Below are positions 59,163 to 64,000 of a DNA stretch of 64,000 bases, piece by piece. A model generated the notes under the pieces. It did not search any database. It saw nothing but the letters and a program-made list of their open reading frames with translations, and had not been told where the DNA came from. The stretch spans positions 62,001 to 126,000 of the forward strand of contig CALYAO010000004.1 in the NCBI GenBank assembly GCA_944393605.1, read 5' to 3'. Position 1 is the first letter of the stretch, and each line of letters starts with the position of its first letter. Source of the DNA: an uncultured Clostridia bacterium. GTDB lineage: Bacteria > Bacillota > Clostridia > UBA1381 > UBA9506. Made by a program: the position numbers and the translations under genes.

Positions 59163-60239
59163 CTAAATATAATCCAGGCCATCTGTGAGCGGCAGCTCCA
59201 GCGGGAACACGTCCGCAAGGCCCAGCGGCGCATCCGCCCCGTCGGTCAGCAGCATGCGGTAAAACGCGGCGCCATCCATCTTGGCCGTCTGCCCGCCCGA
59301 TGACAGCACGTACCCCTCGCCGCAGGCCTCCGCCGTCACCGGCCCTTTGCCGCACCGCATCAAGCGAGGCGCCAGCTGCTCCATCAGCAGACCCGGGTGG
59401 GTAATGCGGAAGGTGCCGTCATAGGGCAGCGTCTCGACAATCGGAAGGTGCGACGCGAGCGCGGGCTCATGCCACGGCACATAGCCCGTAACGGCCTTGC
59501 CCGTGACCGCGGCAATATGCCCCAAGAGGGCCGCCACCGCCGCAGGCTCCCCTGCCTGCTCCACCACCCGCAGCACAGGCGCATCGGGCTCCGCGAGGTT
59601 TCGCCACACCAGCGCATACGCACGGTCCGAGCCATACAGCTCCCCGACACAATGATGGTGCGCATAGCCTTGTGCCGCCAGCAGCGCCGCCGTGTGCGCA
59701 TATCCACGCAGGACGCGGTTGCGGCTGGCGCTGTGCAGCGCGTATACCTGCGGCACGCCATCGGTGAGGCGGTCCGCCGTCAGGCAGTAGGCTCCCTCCA
59801 TGGGAGAACCGGCCTCCACGTGATACCGCAGCCGTTTGCCCGCCTCGTGCGCGCCGTTGCGCCGATAGAGCCCCCGGCCGCCCGAGATGAGGCACAACGC
59901 CACCCCTTCGGCCGCCATCTGCGCAAAGGTGTACTTCACCAGGGCGTCCGCATAGCCCCGCCCCCGCACGGCGGGGTCACTACACACCGAACCGATGCTC
60001 CCCGCCGTGAGCACACACTCCCCCACCTTGATCTGGATGGGGTACCAGTTGACCGCTGTGACGGGCGTATCCCCCTCGCAGATGAGGTTGATGTGCGCCC
60101 GGTTGTCCCAGCCCAGCAGCGCCGGATACCGCTCCGCCATGTGCTCCTGCGGTTTGTCCGCAAGAAACACCCGGTCCGCCAGCGCACATACCTGCGCAAG
60201 CTGTGCCAAGTCCTTGGGATGTGTGATGCGCTCCTGCAT
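59163..60239 (-). CDS. GNAT-family N-acetyltransferase
   Basis: A 358-aa protein with a GNAT acetyl-CoA-binding domain in the first 160 residues (LTAGSIGSVCSDPAVRGRGY, the pyrophosphate-binding motif A), followed by 200 residues without a clear family. The length and plan resemble Eis-type double-domain acetyltransferases. No signal peptide. The substrate is unknown. GGAGGG precedes the ATG at 60239. It lies 66 bases downstream of purC, separated by a terminator. Confidence 0.85.
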   Translation of the reverse strand: MQERITHPKDLAQLAQVCALADRVFLADKPQEHMAERYPALLGWDNRAHINLICEGDTPVTAVNWYPIQIKVGECVLTAGSIGSVCSDPAVRGRGYADALVKYTFAQMAAEGVALCLISGGRGLYRRNGAHEAGKRLRYHVEAGSPMEGAYCLTADRLTDGVPQVYALHSASRNRVLRGYAHTAALLAAQGYAHHHCVGELYGSDRAYALVWRNLAEPDAPVLRVVEQAGEPAAVAALLGHIAAVTGKAVTGYVPWHEPALASHLPIVETLPYDGTFRITHPGLLMEQLAPRLMRCGKGPVTAEACGEGYVLSSGGQTAKMDGAAFYRMLLTDGADAPLGLADVFPLELPLTDGLDYI

Positions 60240-60260
60240 GGAAAACCCTCCTTGTTTTAC

Positions 60261-60291
60261 AAAAAACGGGCAGGAATTTGCCTGCCCGTTT
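60261..60291 (-). terminator. Terminator after purE-purC
   Basis: AAACGGGCAGG and CCTGCCCGTTT form an 11-bp stem; on the minus strand a run of T follows. Confidence 0.85.
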
Positions 60292-60305
60292 GATCGTTGC
60301 CTTTT

Positions 60306-61013
60306 TTACTCGCCCAACAGCCGCCGGAGCACCTCCTGGTATGCGTCCTCCACGCCGCCCATGTCGCGGCGGAAACGGTCCTTATCCAGCTTTTCGCCCG
60401 TCTTGGAATCCCAGAACCGGCAGGTATCGGGCGAAATCTCGTCCGCCAAAATGATATCCCCATGGTACCGGCCAAACTCCAGCTTGAAGTCGATGAGCTC
60501 AATGCCCAGATCCTTTAAGTAATCAGACAGGATCTCGTTGATCCGAAACGACATGTCCGCAATCTTCTTGAGCTCCTCGGGGGTCGCCAGCTCCATGGCG
60601 AACACGTGGTAGTCATTGATCATGGGGTCGCCCAGCGCGTCGTCCTTATAGGAGTACTCCAGCACCGTCTTGGCCAGCTTCGTCCCCTCGGGCAGGCCCA
60701 AGCGCTTGGACAGGCTGCCCGCCGCGATGTTGCGCACGATGACCTCCAGCGGCACGATGGTGACCTTTTTGACCACCGTCTCCCGGTCGTTGATCTCCTC
60801 CACCAGATGGGTCGGAATGCCCTTGCTCTCCAGCAGCTTCATCAGATGGTTGGAAACCCGGTTGTTTACGATGCCCTTCTGTTCGATGGTGCCCTTTTTC
60901 TCGCCGTTAAACGCAGTTGCATCGTCCTTATACGACACGATATAGCAATCGTCATCGTCCGTTTTATACACCTTTTTTGCCTTGCCTTCATACAGCATGT
61001 CCAGCTTTTTCAT
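60306..61013 (-). CDS. purC: Phosphoribosylaminoimidazole-succinocarboxamide synthase
   Basis: A 235-aa SAICAR synthetase, step 8 of the purine pathway, joining aspartate to CAIR with ATP. Segments: [58 protein letters not shown]-type [18 protein letters not shown], and the C-terminal [14 protein letters not shown]. Full length for the short bacterial form. Its start overlaps the purE stop by four bases (ATGA), so translation is coupled. Confidence 0.97.
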   Translation of the reverse strand: MKKLDMLYEGKAKKVYKTDDDDCYIVSYKDDATAFNGEKKGTIEQKGIVNNRVSNHLMKLLESKGIPTHLVEEINDRETVVKKVTIVPLEVIVRNIAAGSLSKRLGLPEGTKLAKTVLEYSYKDDALGDPMINDYHVFAMELATPEELKKIADMSFRINEILSDYLKDLGIELIDFKLEFGRYHGDIILADEISPDTCRFWDSKTGEKLDKDRFRRDMGGVEDAYQEVLRRLLGE

Positions 61014-61516
61014 ATGCTCTCTGCCTCCTTTTTGATCGCCTCGTTCTTCTTTGCCACTTCATCCGCCATGTCCTGCTTGAACTGACGAAGAAGCGGACGA
61101 ATCTCCTCGTATTTGATGGACAGGATCTGCGCCGCCAAAATCCCCGCATTGTCCGCACCATCCACCGCCACCGTCGCCACGGGGATGCCCTTTGGCATCT
61201 GCACGACGGACAGGAGGCTGTCCAACCCGTCCAGCGTGGAGGATTTCATGGGGATGCCAATGACAGGCAGCGTCGTGCTGGCCGCCAAGACGCCCGCCAG
61301 ATGCGCCGCCTTGCCCGCCGCCGCAATGATGACGCCAAACCCGCGCTCCTCCGCCGTCTTTGCAAACTGCTCCGCCGCATCGGGGGTACGGTGTGCCGAG
61401 ATCACGTTCACATCCGCCTCAATCCCAAATTTCTTGAGCATTTTCACACAGTTTTTCACCACGGGAAAATCCGAATCGCTGCCCATCACGACGGCAGCCT
61501 TTGGTTTTGTATCCAC
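61010..61516 (-). CDS. purE: N5-carboxyaminoimidazole ribonucleotide mutase
   Basis: A 168-aa class I PurE, which moves the carboxyl group of N5-CAIR to give CAIR. Motifs: [44 protein letters not shown], and [20 protein letters not shown]. The start codon is GTG at 61516, six bases after GGAGGC. It heads a two-gene purE-purC unit. No purine riboswitch was recognised upstream. Confidence 0.97.
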   Translation of the reverse strand: MDTKPKAAVVMGSDSDFPVVKNCVKMLKKFGIEADVNVISAHRTPDAAEQFAKTAEERGFGVIIAAAGKAAHLAGVLAASTTLPVIGIPMKSSTLDGLDSLLSVVQMPKGIPVATVAVDGADNAGILAAQILSIKYEEIRPLLRQFKQDMADEVAKKNEAIKKEAESI

Positions 61517-61535
61517 AAAACCGCCTCCTTCTTCA

Positions 61536-61556
61536 ATAGAACAAACTAATAGAACC
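61536..61556. promoter_or_regulatory. Direct repeat in the purE leader
   Basis: AATAGAAC occurs at 61536-61543 and 61549-61556, 13 bases apart, just upstream of the purE ribosome site. The spacing is near one helical turn, so it could bind a regulator; it does not match the Bacillus PurR box. Confidence 0.35.
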
Positions 61557-61635
61557 AGCTATATTTTTGTTATTATTTGGAAAATATGCAAGGGTTACAT
61601 TGCATGGCAATCGACCTGCCAACCCTGCAGCCCCA

Positions 61636-62571
61636 CTAAAACCAAAGCGTAAACAAATAGTAACACAGCGGCAGCGTTGCCAGACTTGCGATGGTCGTCA
61701 CAAACATAAACTCCGCTGCATACTGGGTATCCGAATGGTATTCATGCGCCAGGATGGACACCATGGTCGGCGCCGGCATCGCAAGCTCCAGCACGATCAC
61801 CGCGGCAGCCGTCTCATCCAGCCCCGTCAATCCCAGCAGCAAAATCAGCCCAATGGGCGCCAGCAGCATCTTGATCGCCACCGAAACATAGATGCCATAT
61901 TTCCGGTAGATGTTCCGAAGGGGGATGGTCGCCAGCGTCATGCCGATGAACAGCATGGACAGGTACGTGGTAAGGTCGCCGATGCCCTGCAGCGTTTCAT
62001 GGATCACAGGCGGGAACCGCAGACGAAGCACCAGCATGAGGATGGCCAGTGCAAAGCTCACGGTGCTGGGGTTGATGAGGTTTTTGAGCGCCTTTTTCCC
62101 CCGCATGCCGCTGTCCCGGCTCAGCACAAACACCCCAAACGTCCACAGCAGCGTATCATTCGCAAACGTGAACACCACGCCGTAAAACAGCCCCGTCTCC
62201 CCAAACAGCGCGAGCAGCAGGGGATATCCCAAAAAGGACACATTGCCAAACGAGCTTGCCAGCGCATGGATGGTGTGGGTCGGGCCCACAAGGCCCAGCA
62301 GCTTGCCCACCGCATAGTTGATCCCATACAAAAGCGCCATGCCCGCAAGCGCAACGCCATATACAATCAAAGCATTCTGGAGAAGCTGGGCACTCAGCTC
62401 CGTCCCCGTCAGGGACGCAACGATGAGACACGGCAGCGTGATACGTACGATCACCCGCGACAGCGCGCTCCGGATGTCCGCCTCCAGGTAGCGCGTTTTC
62501 ACCGCCGCAAACCCCACCGCAATGGCAATGGCGAGCATCACAATCTGCCTGACAATCACATCAAATCCCAC
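61636..62571 (-). CDS. AEC-family (auxin efflux carrier-like) transporter
   Basis: A 311-aa membrane protein with about ten helices in two inverted halves, as in AEC permeases that export or import small organic acids. Segments: VRITLPCLIVASLTGTELSA in the first half, ASSFGNVSFLGYPLLLALFG, and VIVLELAMPAPTMVSILAHE in the second half. The GTG at 62571 is chosen because GGAAGGG lies five bases before it; the frame upstream to 62613 is not hydrophobic. The substrate is unknown. Confidence 0.9.
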   Translation of the reverse strand: MGFDVIVRQIVMLAIAIAVGFAAVKTRYLEADIRSALSRVIVRITLPCLIVASLTGTELSAQLLQNALIVYGVALAGMALLYGINYAVGKLLGLVGPTHTIHALASSFGNVSFLGYPLLLALFGETGLFYGVVFTFANDTLLWTFGVFVLSRDSGMRGKKALKNLINPSTVSFALAILMLVLRLRFPPVIHETLQGIGDLTTYLSMLFIGMTLATIPLRNIYRKYGIYVSVAIKMLLAPIGLILLLGLTGLDETAAAVIVLELAMPAPTMVSILAHEYHSDTQYAAEFMFVTTIASLATLPLCYYLFTLWF

Positions 62572-62736
62572 AGAATCCCTTCCAACGTCTGTAAAATGCG
62601 GCCATACTGCCATTTATATTCCCATAGAACTGTATTACTATATCACGTTTTGCGGCGCTGGTCAATATGGTTTTTGCACAAAAAAGCGGCTTCCCTGTCG
62701 GTTTTTTGCATAAAAAAGCGGCAGGCCGCCCCGCCG

Positions 62737-63138
62737 CTATCCATCCAGCCGCTTGGTGATCTCCGCCAGCCGCACAAACCGCTTATCCACCTGCCGGAGC
62801 AGCAAAAACCCGGCCACCAGCCCCAAGATGGCCGATGCCGCCGACACCGCTGCAGACCCAAACAATGCCTCCGCCGCGCCATAGCACACGAACAGCAAAA
62901 GCAGCGGCAGGATATACACCAAAAAGGCGCTCTTTAGCACCACGCCGTCCGGCATGTCCACCCGCACCATATCCCCGGGGCGGACACCGATGCGGTCATA
63001 TACCACCGCGGTGTGCTGCGTGGGTGCGCATCCGCCTTTGCACATGGCGCAGTTTTCCCCGCACGCGGAGGCGCGCGCAAGCTGGATCACTGCCCGCCCG
63101 CCGGGCAGCAGCTTTGTCACTTTTCCTACGTTTGTCAT
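62737..63138 (-). CDS. RseC/MucC-family (SoxR-reducing system) membrane protein
   Basis: A 133-aa protein. The N-terminal 70 residues hold a cysteine cluster CGENCAMCKGGC, as in RseC/RsxC-associated proteins. Residues about 72-115 form two transmembrane helices (SAFLVYILPLLLLFVCYGAA and AASAILGLVAGFLLL). In proteobacteria RseC acts with the Rnf-like electron transport complex; in Clostridia the role is unknown. Its start overlaps the whiA stop by four bases (ATGA), so the two are coupled. Confidence 0.88.
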   Translation of the reverse strand: MTNVGKVTKLLPGGRAVIQLARASACGENCAMCKGGCAPTQHTAVVYDRIGVRPGDMVRVDMPDGVVLKSAFLVYILPLLLLFVCYGAAEALFGSAAVSAASAILGLVAGFLLLRQVDKRFVRLAEITKRLDG

Positions 63139-64000
63139 ATCAGATTCTCCGCCAATTGTTGAATTTTTTTGAGCCGGTGGTTGACGCCCGATTTGCCCAG
63201 CGGCGGCGTAAGCATGGCGCCCAGTTCGGACAGGGATGCCTCGGGGTTTTCCAGCCGGAGCCGCGCAATCTCTTTGAGGCCATCGGGCAGGCTCTCCAGC
63301 CCCCTCCGCTTGTCCAGCTTCTCAATCGCCTGCATCTGCCTGACCGCCGCATCCACCGTCTTGGTCACATTGGCGGTCTCACAGTTCACAATGCGATTCA
63401 CATTGTTGCGCATATCCTTCATAATTTTGATGTTGTACAGTTCCATCACCGCAGAAGAGGCACCCATAAACGCCAGCAGGTCACAGATGGTTTCACTGTC
63501 CTTCACATAGGTCACATAGTTGGACTTGCGCAGAATGGTTCGCAGCTCAAAGCCGCAATCCGAGAGCAGCTGCGACAGGTCACCCGACAGCGTCTTATAG
63601 TGGGTCACCACCTCCCAGTGGTACCCCTTTTCGGGGTCGCTCACCGAGCCGCCCCCCAAAAACGCGCCCCGCACAAAGGAACGCACACAGCAGTCATCCT
63701 GCACCAAAAAGGGGTCCACCGCGAATTTGACCATGCCATCCCGCAGGAGCCCCAGCTGCTGCAAAAACACATCCAGCGCGGCAGACTGAGGCACGCTCAC
63801 CGCGTGCAGCCCCGGACTCTCTGTGCGCCGGATCTCAAACTTGGTGTGAAACAGCGACCGCGCCAGCCCATACATCCGCCGCGCGACATGCGGGTTTTCA
63901 GTACGCAGGCGCAGACATGCGCCGCCCTCCTCCTGCACCATGGCGCCGCAAAAGGCCACCAGGCCGGCCAGCTCCGCCTTCTTACAGCAGCTTTTGAGCT
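63135..64000 (-). CDS. whiA: DNA-binding protein WhiA (5' end cut by window edge)
   Basis: The C-terminal 287 residues of WhiA, a conserved Gram-positive protein with a LAGLIDADG-like N-terminal fold and a C-terminal HTH. The frame is open to the right edge (CCKKAELAGLVAFCGAMV), so the ATG lies outside. Segments: CCVRSFVRGAFLGGGSVSDP, HYKTLSGDLSQLLSDCGFEL, YNIKIMKDMRNNVNRIVNCE, TANVTKTVDAAVRQMQAI, and the terminal HTH beginning LREI-like LKEIARLRLENPEASLSELG. In Firmicutes it affects cell division and is usually beside yvcJ/yvcK; here the next gene downstream is rseC-like. Confidence 0.94.
   Translation of the reverse strand, partial: LKSCCKKAELAGLVAFCGAMVQEEGGACLRLRTENPHVARRMYGLARSLFHTKFEIRRTESPGLHAVSVPQSAALDVFLQQLGLLRDGMVKFAVDPFLVQDDCCVRSFVRGAFLGGGSVSDPEKGYHWEVVTHYKTLSGDLSQLLSDCGFELRTILRKSNYVTYVKDSETICDLLAFMGASSAVMELYNIKIMKDMRNNVNRIVNCETANVTKTVDAAVRQMQAIEKLDKRRGLESLPDGLKEIARLRLENPEASLSELGAMLTPPLGKSGVNHRLKKIQQLAENLI

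Noticed and set aside
61567-62937. 456-codon plus-strand frame over the AEC transporter
   Set aside because: Extremely Gln/Arg/His-rich antisense shadow of hydrophobic helices.

Overview
The window comes from the chromosome of an endospore-forming Clostridia-type Firmicute, most likely an anaerobic, glycan-degrading gut organism. The evidence is SpoIIID, the YqfC/YqfD pair, an IreB-family protein, WhiA, a DUF1540 protein, purine-rich Shine-Dalgarno sequences before nearly every gene, sigma-A promoters with 17-base spacers, and several S-layer-homology (SLH) surface proteins. I cannot name a genus. No rRNA, tRNA or CRISPR array was seen.

Layout. (1) 1-1707: the 5' two-thirds of a GH38 alpha-mannosidase (cut by the left edge) diverges from a flavin-reductase-like gene. 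(2) 1708-2640: decayed DNA with a frameshifted serine-recombinase remnant. (3) 2743-19857: a one-direction locus with a promoter-operator, a LuxR-type regulator, a 98-aa cysteine protein, giant exported proteins of 2414 and 2183 aa, and an SLH-anchored subtilisin. It looks richer in A+T than its surroundings and is my best candidate for an undescribed system. (4) 19858-25046: a structured-looking non-coding stretch, a MATE pump, a DUF1540 mini-gene, an XRE-cupin regulator with an acyl-CoA synthetase, and a cluster of small hairpins resembling IS200/IS605-type DNA. (5) 25047-27377: a PocR/AraC-type regulator divergent from an FAD-dependent oxidoreductase. (6) 27415-48577, minus strand: a 21-kb glycan-utilisation locus. 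It encodes two LplB/LplC-like ABC permeases, a solute-binding lipoprotein, exported discoidin, SLH and stalk-domain proteins, a clan-A glycosidase gene broken by one in-frame TGA, a membrane AraC regulator, GH130, an unidentified 560-aa protein and a GH105 hydrolase. (7) 48898-52044: spoIIID, then a flavodoxin / aldo-keto reductase / carboxymuconolactone-decarboxylase cluster. (8) 52307-56312: GH2 beta-galactosidase and an aldo-keto reductase. (9) 56574-64000: conserved housekeeping and sporulation genes (ireB, an XRE regulator, yqfC-yqfD, a GNAT, purE-purC, an AEC transporter, rseC-like, whiA) plus a candidate small RNA.

How the genes fit together. GH38, GH130, GH105, GH2 and the clan-A enzyme, with the ABC importer, suggest capture at the S-layer, import and intracellular trimming of a mannose- and uronate-containing glycan; the substrate is inferred from family names only. 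The locus at 2.7-19.9 kb suggests a LuxR-controlled surface apparatus in which a wall-anchored protease is co-made with two giant beta-rich surface proteins. Many long open frames antisense to GC-rich genes were left out as shadows.
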